A stretch of DNA of 36,937 nucleotides from Ruminococcus sp. UBA1780 (GCA_002315235.1 DCGK01000114.1:5630-42566); one strand, 5' to 3'; counted from the first letter of the stretch, positions 1-7,433 are shown. Notes: a model not told the origin generated them from the sequence alone. Numbers and translations are program-made.

Positions 1-613
1 CTTTTATGTTACCGGTTCTGTAAAGTCTGGAATGAAAATATAGTGATATCACCGAAACCGCTGTAAGCATAGCATACATTCTTACATATACGAAAGTATC
101 AAGAGTACCCGCAGAAAACCCATAAAATATGCAGCAAATTAACGCAGCTGAATAACTCTCAGTAATGTCAGCTGCCAGAAGATAAAGAAAAATCATAGTG
201 ATAATAAACGCCGCAATATTAACAACAAATCCATACCACAAATTTATTTTTCCCGGGAAAAAGGAACAGACTGTATGAAGAACGGAGTAAAAAAGCGGCG
301 GATGATTTTCGTACTTCTGGTTGAACCAGACTGAGTCATATGCAAACCTGTGATTTTCATCAACAGTCATATAACTTTTCATAACATCCCCTGAAATCCA
401 CTGTTCAAAATTACTTTTATCCGAGTGATCAGCTGTCTGATAGATAAAAGGTTCAAAATAACTGTTTGCCAGACCAAAACTCCAGACTTCATCAGAATGA
501 AAGCCGTCTTTTAAATACGTGAAGTTATATATTATTCTGGCTAGAGACACGAATATAATTACAAAAACAGCGATTTTATGGCGTATTCCCGGCACGCAAG
601 ATGTCCTTTTCAT
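1..613 (-). CDS. GT-C family (GT39/PMT-like) membrane glycosyltransferase, C-terminus outside window
   Basis: My own minus-strand translation gives an open frame of 204 codons running off the left edge without a stop. It starts at the ATG at 613, with AGGAG five bases upstream. After a basic N-terminus comes a membrane segment (about residues 13-30), then the first-loop motif HSDEVWSFG with an acidic D-E pair where GT-C enzymes carry their catalytic Asp. A HPPLFY motif follows at about residue 104, then further hydrophobic segments and a VRMYAML stretch like the R-x-Y motif of GT39-type proteins. Such enzymes use a polyprenyl-phosphate sugar to glycosylate proteins or envelope glycans on the outer face of the membrane. 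The missing C-terminal part prevents substrate assignment. It lies directly downstream of a pilin gene but beyond a strong terminator, so a role in pilin glycosylation is only a guess. Confidence 0.75.
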   Translation of the reverse strand, partial: MKRTSCVPGIRHKIAVFVIIFVSLARIIYNFTYLKDGFHSDEVWSFGLANSYFEPFIYQTADHSDKSNFEQWISGDVMKSYMTVDENHRFAYDSVWFNQKYENHPPLFYSVLHTVCSFFPGKINLWYGFVVNIAAFIITMIFLYLLAADITESYSAALICCIFYGFSAGTLDTFVYVRMYAMLTAVSVISLYFHSRLYRTGNIK

Positions 614-634
614 AGATTCTCCTAAAGTCTGGTC

Positions 635-668
635 AAAAAGTAAGGACAGAATCCTTGGATTCTGTCCT
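635..668 (-). terminator. Rho-independent terminator of the first pilin gene
   Basis: A perfect 12-bp inverted repeat (643-654 with 657-668) has an effective four-base loop. On the minus strand it is followed by a T-rich run (TTACTTTTTG). It ends the pilin unit and separates it from the glycosyltransferase. No promoter is evident between this hairpin and the glycosyltransferase start, so that gene may depend on read-through. Confidence 0.85.
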
Positions 669-712
669 CGTAAAATCTTCTTTAATTTAATGTTTTGAAC
701 TTCGTATTCTGA

Positions 713-1150
713 TTATGAAGCAAAACCTGTGCCACCATTAATAGCATCACTTAATGTAGCTCCCTTAGTAGTGTTTGTCTGAAGCTTAGCATGTGGATAT
801 GTACCAGTCCAGCCGCTTGTTGTGCAGATAGCACCTTCAACTACGTAGTCATTAACCTGAACTGACCAGTCTGTAACACTTCCTGTAAGGTTAGCCTGAA
901 CATCTGAAGCAAAGCCTGTGCCGCCAGAAGAAATTGAACCAGAAGCTAATGATGTTCCAGCTGTTTCATATTCCTGAGCAACTGTCTGAGCGTTTGTAAA
1001 TACTGTCTTAGCATTTGCATTAGCTGAGTTGATTGAAGCCTTTCTTACCCATCCCATCATTGCTGGAACGAGGATAGCTGCGAGAACACCGATGATAGCG
1101 ATAACTACGATAAGTTCGATAAGTGTAAAACCTTTGAAATTCTTTTTCAT
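713..1150 (-). CDS. pilA: Type IV prepilin, probable major pilin
   Basis: This 145-residue prepilin has a short basic leader ending in Gly (MKKNFKG). Cleavage before FTLIE would expose Phe1 and Glu5, the hallmark of type IVa pilins. A hydrophobic helix (IVVIAIIGVLAAILVPAMM) follows. The globular part is rich in Ser, Thr, Gly and Ala and has one Cys, so no intramolecular disulfide. The heptapeptide GGTGFAS occurs at residues 76-82 and again as the exact C-terminus. The gene is a single-gene unit with a perfect sigma-A promoter, an AGGAGG site nine bases from ATG and its own terminator. Codons are strongly biased to translation-favoured forms (Ile mostly ATC in the helix), unlike the second pilin, which suggests high expression. 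PilD should process it; PilB and PilT should drive assembly and retraction. Confidence 0.93.
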   Translation of the reverse strand: MKKNFKGFTLIELIVVIAIIGVLAAILVPAMMGWVRKASINSANANAKTVFTNAQTVAQEYETAGTSLASGSISSGGTGFASDVQANLTGSVTDWSVQVNDYVVEGAICTTSGWTGTYPHAKLQTNTTKGATLSDAINGGTGFAS

Positions 1151-1196
1151 TTTAAATTTCCTCCTAAAATATAATAAATAAAATATTCGTTTTCGT

Positions 1197-1259
1197 AATG
1201 TACCGGAGCCACTGGCCCATGACGTCCTGAAGCTCTCTGTGGTCTTCCCTGTACCTTAT
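1197..1259 (-). promoter_or_regulatory. Structured 5' leader of the pilin mRNA, candidate cis-regulatory RNA
   Basis: Transcription from the promoter just upstream should start near 1259, leaving a leader of about 109 nt. Its first 60 nt are GC-rich and foldable, the rest AT-rich up to the ribosome site. GTAC near the start can pair with GTAC near 1199. GGGCC and GGCTC can form a tight hairpin around 1205-1220. The order ACAGGG..ACC then GGACG resembles the 5' half of the c-di-GMP-I (GEMM) aptamer, but I cannot find its second conserved helix. It is therefore recorded as an unassigned structured leader, not a riboswitch of a known class. The second pilin lacks such a leader. Confidence 0.45.
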
Positions 1260-1265
1260 GTTCAT

Positions 1266-1294
1266 ATTATATCACCGTGTTTTTTATTTGTCAA
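1266..1294 (-). promoter_or_regulatory. Sigma-A promoter of the first pilin gene
   Basis: The -35 box TTGACA (1289-1294) and -10 box TATAAT (1266-1271) are both perfect and separated by exactly 17 bases. The ten bases around the -10 (GTGATATAAT) are identical in the promoter of the second pilin. Confidence 0.88.
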
Positions 1295-1470
1295 CGAAAA
1301 TGAAGCCTGCAAAAGCAAGATTGTACAGATGTTCAAAATAACTAAATCTTAAACGTTTAAGTTTGTTTCAGTTTATACATACTATATAATTTGTGCATTT
1401 TCTGAATGAGCACAATCTTTGGAAAAATGAATTTTTCACCGATCTGTCCTTCATTTTTTTACCGTTAACA
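1295..1470. other. Intergenic stretch upstream of the pilin promoter with a 14-bp palindrome
   Basis: AT-rich DNA without a supportable gene. The only feature is the perfect palindrome CTTAAACGTTTAAG at 1348-1361, about 55 bp upstream of the pilin -35 box, which could be a protein-binding site. Together with the leader, promoter and terminator it makes up the 1151-1522 gap. Confidence 0.35.
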
Positions 1471-1509
1471 AACGAAAAATGACCCCGGATAATTAACTCC
1501 GGGGTCATT
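1471..1509 (-). terminator. Terminator of the second pilin gene
   Basis: A 12-bp perfect stem (1478-1489 with 1498-1509; core TGACCCCGG) has an eight-base loop. TTTTTCGTTTG follows on the minus strand. It lies 13 bases after the pilin stop codon. Confidence 0.9.
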
Positions 1510-1522
1510 AAAAGTGATTCAA

Positions 1523-2020
1523 TTATTCCCATCCGTCCTCAGCACACTTCAGAAATACAGTGTACGACTTTCCGGACGTCTTGTAGTCCTTGTTGCACTG
1601 TATAGGAAAACCGCCAACCTGTTTATAATCGTTTCCAGTAAAAACAACTCCCTTTACAGTACTGTCAGTTATATCTGCAGCCCACTTTGTTCTCGTCATA
1701 TCTGTAAGATTAGCATTTAATGCTTTTAACGCCTCCTCAGCAATCGGATCCAGTCTGCCACCTGAAGTTATTGTGAATCCGCTTCCGTCAAAAACTACTG
1801 TACAGTTACCGTCTATCGCAAAATTACTGTCTGTATTATTCAGGTCAGTCATAATTACCTGAAGCTGTGTACAGATTTCACTGGCATTGTTGTTATATGT
1901 AGTAACTCTCGACTTTATTACCCAGCCCATCATAGCCGGAACAAGTATCGCCGCAAGAACACCTATAATAGCTATAACAACTATAAGTTCAATAAGAGTA
2001 AAACCTTTGAATTTTTTCAT
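1523..2020 (-). CDS. pilA: Type IV prepilin, second major-type pilin
   Basis: This 165-residue prepilin starts MKKFKG, with predicted cleavage before FTLIE. Its first 30 mature residues are nearly identical to those of the neighbouring pilin, while the rest is unrelated. Four cysteines (in EICTQ, GNCTV, IQCNK and LKCAED) would allow two disulfides, including a C-terminal loop like the D-region of classical pilins. The pair is therefore a paralogous duplication with conserved assembly helix and diverged surface. Codons in the helix are ordinary (Ile ATA/ATT, Val GTT) where the first pilin uses ATC, so it is probably made in smaller amounts. The start has GGAAAGGGG upstream. It has its own promoter and terminator. 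It could be an alternative major pilin or an abundant minor one. Confidence 0.92.
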   Translation of the reverse strand: MKKFKGFTLIELIVVIAIIGVLAAILVPAMMGWVIKSRVTTYNNNASEICTQLQVIMTDLNNTDSNFAIDGNCTVVFDGSGFTITSGGRLDPIAEEALKALNANLTDMTRTKWAADITDSTVKGVVFTGNDYKQVGGFPIQCNKDYKTSGKSYTVFLKCAEDGWE

Positions 2021-2084
2021 AATAAGACCCCTTTCCGTTTGTAAATAAGAAAATAAATAATATATACACGATAGTTTTGATTAA

Positions 2085-2113
2085 ATTATATCACTGTGTG
2101 GCCGTATTGTCAA
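2085..2113 (-). promoter_or_regulatory. Sigma-A promoter of the second pilin gene
   Basis: TTGACA (2108-2113), a 17-base spacer and TATAAT (2085-2090) are again a perfect consensus. CACAGTGATATAAT here matches CACGGTGATATAAT at the first pilin promoter with one difference. The leader is about 58 nt, AT-rich and without evident structure. Confidence 0.88.
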
Positions 2114-2249
2114 TATATTTTGTGCAATAGCAACAACACTTTGTGGATTGCTACTACTGTAGTTCATTTTATCCACTTTTGTTTGTACTAATTGACAGAA
2201 TTCTTATACAATTCATCATTTATATGTATCTGGCGCAAAATATAGTAAC

Positions 2250-2280
2250 AAAAAGCTCTGCAGCCAAAAGCCGCAGAGCC
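2250..2280 (-). terminator. Terminator of the pilB-pilT unit
   Basis: The stem pairs GGCTCTGCGGC with GGCTGCAGAGC around a TTTT loop (2254-2280), followed by TTTTTG on the minus strand, 18 bases after the pilT stop. Confidence 0.9.
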
Positions 2281-2298
2281 ATGATTAAAAACTGATTA

Positions 2299-3369
2299 TC
2301 AGTTATCTGAATTAAGGAATCTGTAGAATTCAATCTTGTCCTGACATTTGTCAAGAGCATCAGCTTCATGAATAATTCCCATTCTAACCATACGTGCAAG
2401 TTCCTGGTCAAGGCACATCATACCGAACTGCTTACCTGTCTGGATAGCAGACTGAATGAGATGAACCTTGTTGTCTCTGATCATTGCAGAAACGGCGTCA
2501 GTACAGTTCATGATTTCCATACATGCTATACGACCCTTGCCGTCAGCCTTTGGAATAAGTGTCTGTGCCATGATACCAACGAGAACGTTTGCAAGCTGTG
2601 TTCTGATCTGTGACTGCTGGTATTCAGGATATACGTCGATAATACGGTTGATAGTATCTGCAGCACTTGTTGTATGAAGTGTTGAAAGTACGAGATGACC
2701 TGTTTCAGCAGCTGTTACTGCAGCTGTTACTGTTTCAAGGTCACGCATTTCACCTACGAGGATGATATCCGGGTCTTCACGGAGTGCAGATCTGAGGGCA
2801 CCGGCGAAGTCAGGTACGTCAGGACCGATTTCACGCTGGTTTACCATACATCTCTTGTGTTCATGAACGTATTCGATAGGGTCTTCAATTGTGATGATAT
2901 GTGAACTCTTGTTTAAGTTAGCATAGTCAAGCATTGCTGCAAGTGATGTTGACTTACCTGAACCTGTAGGACCTGTAACAAGTACAAGACCTCTTGGTCT
3001 CATAGCAAAGTCAGCAAGAATCGGAGGAAGTCCGAGATCCTCAAGTGTAGGAATATCGTTTCTGAGAAGACGAAGAGCAATAGCTGTGTGGTTCCTCTGG
3101 CGGAAAACATTAACTCTGTGACGATAGCCTCTCTTTGTAACATATGAGAAGTCACAGTCAAGATGTCTGTTAAGTCTGTCTCTGAGTTCATCAGGACAAA
3201 TCTTGTGGGCAATATCAGAAATACCTTCCTCATCCATAAGGTCATATGAGCTGAGCTTTCTGAGAGCACCGTTAAGTCTTACTACAGGTGCCATTCCAAA
3301 TGTAAAATGTAAGTCTGAACAGCCAAGAACTCTGGCTTCATCAAGAATCTTATCAATATCTATAAGCAT
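2299..3369 (-). CDS. pilT: Type IV pilus retraction ATPase PilT
   Basis: PilT is the cytoplasmic hexameric ATPase that depolymerises pili and powers twitching. The 356-residue protein has the usual PilT length and layout: an N-terminal PAS-like domain (SDLHFTFGMAPVVRLNG), Walker A GPTGSGKST at 133-141, an Asp box (ITIEDPIEYVH), Walker B DIILVGEMRD at 201-210 with catalytic Glu207, and a His box (GHLVLSTLHTTSA). The late AVSAMIRDNKVHLIQS segment corresponds to the AIRNLIRE retraction motif of PilT, which distinguishes it from extension ATPases. It lies 21 bases after pilB and is presumably cotranscribed, so extension and retraction motors are made together. Presence of PilT predicts dynamic, retractable pili. 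Confidence 0.95.
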   Translation of the reverse strand: MLIDIDKILDEARVLGCSDLHFTFGMAPVVRLNGALRKLSSYDLMDEEGISDIAHKICPDELRDRLNRHLDCDFSYVTKRGYRHRVNVFRQRNHTAIALRLLRNDIPTLEDLGLPPILADFAMRPRGLVLVTGPTGSGKSTSLAAMLDYANLNKSSHIITIEDPIEYVHEHKRCMVNQREIGPDVPDFAGALRSALREDPDIILVGEMRDLETVTAAVTAAETGHLVLSTLHTTSAADTINRIIDVYPEYQQSQIRTQLANVLVGIMAQTLIPKADGKGRIACMEIMNCTDAVSAMIRDNKVHLIQSAIQTGKQFGMMCLDQELARMVRMGIIHEADALDKCQDKIEFYRFLNSDN

Positions 3370-3390
3370 TTTTCAAACCTCCGACTGATA

Positions 3391-5061
3391 TTATACAGAA
3401 TATGTAACACGAACAAGTTCGTCAATTGTTGTTCTTCCCTGCATAACAAGTTCTGAAACGTTATCACGGAGAAGCTTTGTACCGTTCTTCTTTGCAGCTT
3501 CTTCAAGCTGTTCCTTGCCGGCACTTTCAGCAATAAGTGTTGAGATACCTGATGTACAGTGAATGATTTCGTGAATAGCAGTTCTTCCCTTGTATCCGGT
3601 ATTGTTACATTCAGGACAGCCGACAGCATCATAAATCTGAACAGACTGGGAAATGTGCATAAGACCGTTTTCTTCTTCATTTGACATTCTAGGTCTGCGG
3701 CACTTAGGGCAGATAACCTTAACAAGACGCTGAGCTACAACACCGATGAGTGAAGTAGCAACCATGTAAGGAGCTACGCCCATGTCAATAAGACGAACGA
3801 TTGTTGAAGCAGCATCGTTTGTATGAAGTGTTGAAAGTACAAGGTGACCTGTGATAGCAGCTCTGATCGCGATATCCGCAGTTTCAGAGTCACGCATTTC
3901 ACCGATCATTACGATATCAGGGTCCTGACGGAGGATAGATCTGAGGGCTGCTGAGAATGTCATACCAGCCTTTGTGTTAACCTGACACTGGTTGATACCT
4001 TCGATATTCTTTTCGACAGGGTCTTCAACTGTAACTACGTTTACGTGAGGCTTAGCGATTTCACCAAGAGCAGCGTAAAGAGTTGTTGTTTTACCTGAAC
4101 CTGTAGGTCCTGTTACAAGCATAACGCCGTGAGGACACTTAAGCATGCTTTCGAACATCTTGTAGTTGTATTCGCTCATACCGAGGTCTGTAATCTTACG
4201 AAGAGCAATCTGACCTGTTGAGAGAATTCGGATAACGATCTTTTCACCGTTTACTGTAGGAAGTGCAGATACACGGACGTCAAGTTCTGTGCCGTCAACA
4301 ACCTGTGAGAAACGGCCGTCCTGTGGTACACGCTTTTCAGCGATGTTCATACCACTGATGAGCTTGATACGTGTTGCAAGAGCACTCTGTACAGCACTTG
4401 ATACGCTCATGAGTTCGATAAGGTCGCCGTTTACACGGATTCGGATTCTTGTAAATGTCTTGAATGGTTCAATATGAATATCAGTAGCATCTGCTCTGAA
4501 TGAGTTTTCAACGATTGTTGTTGCGAGCTTAACGATAGGAGCACTTTCAACTCTCTCCTTGGACTCTTCGTCATTAAGTGCTTCAGCACCAAACTGACTG
4601 AGGCTCTCATTAACACTATCGATGTTAGCCATAGTGTACTTGTCACCAATAGCCTTGTTGATAGATGAACGTGTAGCGAGTACAGGGATAGTATCCATAC
4701 CTGTAATAACCTTGATATCTTCGAGGATATTAAAGTTGATAGGATCGTCTGTAGCAACTGTAAGTCTCTTACCTACTATATCAATAGCGATAACAGTGTG
4801 CTTCTTTGCAAGTGACTCAGGAATCTTGCTTACTGCTTCATCGTCAATTTTGAATGATGAAAGATCTACGTATGGTACCTTGAGCTTACCTGCAAGTGCC
4901 TGTGCAAATTTGATTTCGGACATATAGCCCATTTCAACGATAACTTCACCGAAACGCTTTGATCCCTGTGATTCACGCTGTGCGAAAAGAACTCTTTCAA
5001 GCTGTTCGTTTGAAATCATGTTCTGTTCAACAAGATACTGACCTATTGGTATGTTTCTCAT
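3391..5061 (-). CDS. pilB: Type IV pilus extension ATPase PilB
   Basis: PilB drives pilus polymerisation at the inner face of the platform protein PilC. The 556 residues contain an N-terminal MshEN-type domain (about 1-145) with two repeats around IGQYLVEQNMIS and FGEVIVEMGYMS. Next come Walker A GPTGSGKTT at 318-326, an Asp box (VTVEDPVE), Walker B DIVMIGEMRD near 382-391, a His box (GHLVLSTLHTND) and the tetracysteine zinc site CPKC/CPEC (Cys451, 454, 482, 485) typical of PilB/GspE. In other systems MshEN repeats bind c-di-GMP through an RLG motif. Here only the second repeat keeps an Arg (RFGE), so c-di-GMP control is possible but unproven. The start has AAGGAG upstream. The gene diverges from pilD. 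Confidence 0.95.
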   Translation of the reverse strand: MRNIPIGQYLVEQNMISNEQLERVLFAQRESQGSKRFGEVIVEMGYMSEIKFAQALAGKLKVPYVDLSSFKIDDEAVSKIPESLAKKHTVIAIDIVGKRLTVATDDPINFNILEDIKVITGMDTIPVLATRSSINKAIGDKYTMANIDSVNESLSQFGAEALNDEESKERVESAPIVKLATTIVENSFRADATDIHIEPFKTFTRIRIRVNGDLIELMSVSSAVQSALATRIKLISGMNIAEKRVPQDGRFSQVVDGTELDVRVSALPTVNGEKIVIRILSTGQIALRKITDLGMSEYNYKMFESMLKCPHGVMLVTGPTGSGKTTTLYAALGEIAKPHVNVVTVEDPVEKNIEGINQCQVNTKAGMTFSAALRSILRQDPDIVMIGEMRDSETADIAIRAAITGHLVLSTLHTNDAASTIVRLIDMGVAPYMVATSLIGVVAQRLVKVICPKCRRPRMSNEEENGLMHISQSVQIYDAVGCPECNNTGYKGRTAIHEIIHCTSGISTLIAESAGKEQLEEAAKKNGTKLLRDNVSELVMQGRTTIDELVRVTYSV

Positions 5062-5091
5062 AACCGGCCTTCAACTCCTTAAAAAATTTTC

Positions 5092-5120
5092 TTGAATAAT
5101 ATAGTGTAATATGTTAGAAT
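5092..5120 (+). promoter_or_regulatory. Probable promoter of pilD
   Basis: TTGAAT (5092-5097), a 17-base spacer and TAGAAT (5115-5120) precede a GGGAGGAG ribosome site at 5140-5147 and the ATG at 5157. The divergent pilB promoter must lie in the same 95-bp gap but I see no clear match on the minus strand. Confidence 0.6.
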
Positions 5121-5156
5121 GATGATATAAATTTTATATGGGAGGAGATCAGAAAT

Positions 5157-6020
5157 ATGATCTATTTTCGATTTCTTGATATACCCGCATACTTAATTGC
5201 GTATATCATCATTTCATTTTTTGGCCTTACTATCGGCAGTTTTCTGAATGTCTGTATCTACCGACTTCAGCTTGAGGACCCTGTTGAAAGATCTCTTGTT
5301 AAGAAATCCTCACACTGTCCTAAATGCGGTGCCAAAATCCACTGGTACGACAACATACCCGTTTTCAGCTGGCTTGTTCTTCTGAAAGGAAAATGCAGAG
5401 TCTGCAAGGAACCAATCTCAAAACGATATCCGCTTGTTGAGGGACTGAACTGGTTTGCATATATGCTTGCCCTCACTTTTCTGAAAGTTCAGGACTATCC
5501 TGTTCACGCAATCCTCACTGCACTGTTTTTCTCAGTGCTCATCGTAATAGCATTTATTGACTACGACAGTATGGAAATATATCCGAGCCAGCTTTTCCTT
5601 ATTGTAATTCTCGCCGTTCTTTCAGCATTGTTTGCTCACACTCTGACAATTCCGCAAAGGATTATCGGTGGTCTGGCAATCGCTCTTCCGTTCTTCATCA
5701 TCGGCGAAGTATCACGTATATTTATTAAGAAAAAATACGGTGAAGACTTCAGAGGAATTGAACTGGGAGATACCTTTCTGATGCTTGTGTCCGGACTTCT
5801 TATAGGTCCAAAATGCATTTGCGCCTCAGCCTTAATCGGAATCTTTGCCGCCGCTATTATTGGAATAATCAATAAAGCAAAAGGAAAAGAATCAAAATTT
5901 GCTTTCGGACCTTACCTTGCATTCGGACTTATGATGGGATCACTTTTCGGAAATCAGCTTATTGACTGGTATCTGGGGCTTTTAAAACACCCGGATGTAT
6001 ATTCCATGTTCATAAAATAA
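5157..6020 (+). CDS. pilD: Prepilin peptidase/N-methyltransferase PilD
   Basis: This integral-membrane aspartyl protease removes prepilin leaders at the G|F site and usually methylates the new N-terminus. The 287-residue protein is of standard bifunctional size. Its N-terminal cytoplasmic loop has the zinc tetracysteine motif CPKC (54, 57) and CRVC (80, 83), and conserved NIPVFSWLVL and KEPISKRYPLVE segments. The catalytic Asp pair is probably Asp135 in FIDYDSMEIYP and Asp205 in GIELGDTF. The second motif is atypical: family members usually have GxGD, here it is ELGD. Several membrane segments follow. It is the only plus-strand gene, convergent with the minor pilin operon, sharing a bidirectional terminator, and divergent from pilB. 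A separate TadV peptidase serves the Tad locus. Confidence 0.93.
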   Translation: MIYFRFLDIPAYLIAYIIISFFGLTIGSFLNVCIYRLQLEDPVERSLVKKSSHCPKCGAKIHWYDNIPVFSWLVLLKGKCRVCKEPISKRYPLVEGLNWFAYMLALTFLKVQDYPVHAILTALFFSVLIVIAFIDYDSMEIYPSQLFLIVILAVLSALFAHTLTIPQRIIGGLAIALPFFIIGEVSRIFIKKKYGEDFRGIELGDTFLMLVSGLLIGPKCICASALIGIFAAAIIGIINKAKGKESKFAFGPYLAFGLMMGSLFGNQLIDWYLGLLKHPDVYSMFIK

Positions 6021-6060
6021 ATTAAAGGCAGTCTCTGCAGTGCAAGGACTGCCTTTTTTA
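6020..6060 (+). terminator. Bidirectional terminator between pilD and the minor pilin operon
   Basis: Ten-bp stem AAAGGCAGTC (6024-6033) with GACTGCCTTT (6047-6056), followed by TTTTTTATTAT on the plus strand. On the minus strand the same stem is followed by AATTTATTTT, so it can serve both convergent units. Confidence 0.88.
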
Positions 6061-7044
6061 TTATACTAAATTCTCGATTACAGGTGCCTTGGTAAAGATA
6101 AAATAAATATCTTCTGATGCTGCAGCACCGCTTACTGTATCAACGGATCTTGCATTATCAAACCATAAAAATCTCTTAACTTCTTCTACTGTACTGAAAT
6201 GAACATTGTCCTGAAAAGCAATTGATTCAGTAGCGATTGCATTAGTTCTTGAAATAAGGTTTTTCAGTTTAAATGTTATTGTTCTGTTTGTATACGAATC
6301 AATAAAATCTGCGGATGCAAAATCAGGCTTAAGCGCATGTTTTCTGTACATTTTTATACCCATAGCAAGATTGGAAGGATTAATTTTTCCATCTGCACCG
6401 GCTGTCTCTTCAAGATCAACATACTTGTTTTCAACCGTACCGCCGACATTCTGGCTCACAGCAGTCTGAAGACCGATTTTAAATGCATAATCGTTGTAAT
6501 ACGTTGTATTGGTTGACCATTCCTTGCTGGAAACAACAGCACCGTTCACATATCTGCTCAGTGTAACAGTTCCAAGCCTTGAACTTACACCAACTGTAGT
6601 TGCCGGATCATCAAGATCCATAGCAGGATTGTTTATACGAAGTACAAATATCTCGTCATTTCCTTTAAAACCGGAATACGGATATATTCTTTCCTTGATT
6701 CCGGTCTTTGCTACACCACCATCCAGATATGAACCCGTACCAGGAACAAAGTAGTAGCGTTCTCTGAACTTATCAACCTGATACTGAACTGTAGCTTCAC
6801 CTGATCCTTCAAGAGACATACCAGTATATACTGCCATTCTGTCAGCATACTGAAGCTGGTCACCTATATATCTTCTTAAGTTTTCACTTATTGACTGAGT
6901 ATCATTTTCCCTGTATGCGTTTTTATATACCCTGCTGACTGGATCAATCATTGAAAGAGCTGCTGCCATGAGGAGACCGAATATAGCAATTACTATAATC
7001 ATTTCGATGAGAGTAAAACCCTTAAGAGCATTTCTTTTTTTCAT
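6061..7044 (-). CDS. PilW-like minor pilin with type III leader
   Basis: The 327-residue product begins MKKRNALKG, with cleavage before FTLIEMIIVIAIFGLLMAA. Pilins of this length with this N-terminus resemble PilW/GspJ-type minor pilins that form the tip-priming complex. A start seven codons upstream (7065) is in frame, but GAGGAG sits eight bases before the ATG at 7044, so that start is preferred. The globular part is large, polar and Tyr/Asn-rich with no cysteines noticed. The gene is last in the operon from pilC, immediately after the PilV-like gene, and is followed by a strong terminator. Assignment to PilW rather than another minor pilin rests on size and order, not on specific residues. 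Confidence 0.8.
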   Translation of the reverse strand: MKKRNALKGFTLIEMIIVIAIFGLLMAAALSMIDPVSRVYKNAYRENDTQSISENLRRYIGDQLQYADRMAVYTGMSLEGSGEATVQYQVDKFRERYYFVPGTGSYLDGGVAKTGIKERIYPYSGFKGNDEIFVLRINNPAMDLDDPATTVGVSSRLGTVTLSRYVNGAVVSSKEWSTNTTYYNDYAFKIGLQTAVSQNVGGTVENKYVDLEETAGADGKINPSNLAMGIKMYRKHALKPDFASADFIDSYTNRTITFKLKNLISRTNAIATESIAFQDNVHFSTVEEVKRFLWFDNARSVDTVSGAAASEDIYFIFTKAPVIENLV

Positions 7045-7061
7045 TGTTTTTTCTCCTCTCA

Positions 7062-7418
7062 TCACGGTCCCGTAGGTAATGCTGAAGGAACAGGTATTTC
7101 AAAATATCTGTAATTTCCAACTTTATCATCTGATGATTCATTAACCTTTACTTCAAGCGAATCAACATTGATTCTTCCAGTACCGGCTCCACTCATATCA
7201 ATTCTCATTTCACCGGTTTTCTCTGCACCAATATGCGCCGAAGCGTAAGCCGACTGAGCAGCATTTTTTTCTGATACGCTGTGCGCCGCCCTCATATTGG
7301 TAACTGCACTGACACCTGCAACAACAACTATCATTGCAAGCAGGGCAAGAACGGCAATAGAAATGATACATTCCATAAGAGTCATACCTTTAAGCTTTTT
7401 TCTTTTCTTTTCTTTCAT
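7062..7418 (-). CDS. PilV/GspI-like small minor pilin
   Basis: The 118-residue prepilin-like protein has a highly basic leader (MKEKKRKKLKG). Cleavage is predicted before MTLMECIISIAVLALLAM, so mature residue 1 is Met and the conserved Glu5 is kept. The MTL-x-E start and small size are usual for PilV/GspI minor pilins. About 80 soluble residues follow, ending in a Pro-rich tail (IPVPSALPTGP). It sits 15 bases after the 796-residue pilin-like gene and 17 bases before the PilW-like start, in a tightly packed minor pilin set whose products probably assemble together at the pilus tip. Confidence 0.8.
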   Translation of the reverse strand: MKEKKRKKLKGMTLMECIISIAVLALLAMIVVVAGVSAVTNMRAAHSVSEKNAAQSAYASAHIGAEKTGEMRIDMSGAGTGRINVDSLEVKVNESSDDKVGNYRYFEIPVPSALPTGP

Positions 7419-7433
7419 GTATAACCCTCCTTA

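Noticed and set aside
1197..1259. Firm call of a c-di-GMP-I (GEMM) riboswitch in the pilin leader
   Set aside because: Only the 5' half resembles the consensus. The second conserved helix and the GGGGUUACC-type 3' block are not found, so it is kept as an unassigned leader.
1514..1720. Plus-strand open frame opposite the second pilin gene
   Set aside because: It lies antisense to a well-supported pilin, has no ribosome site and no recognisable features; treated as a shadow frame.
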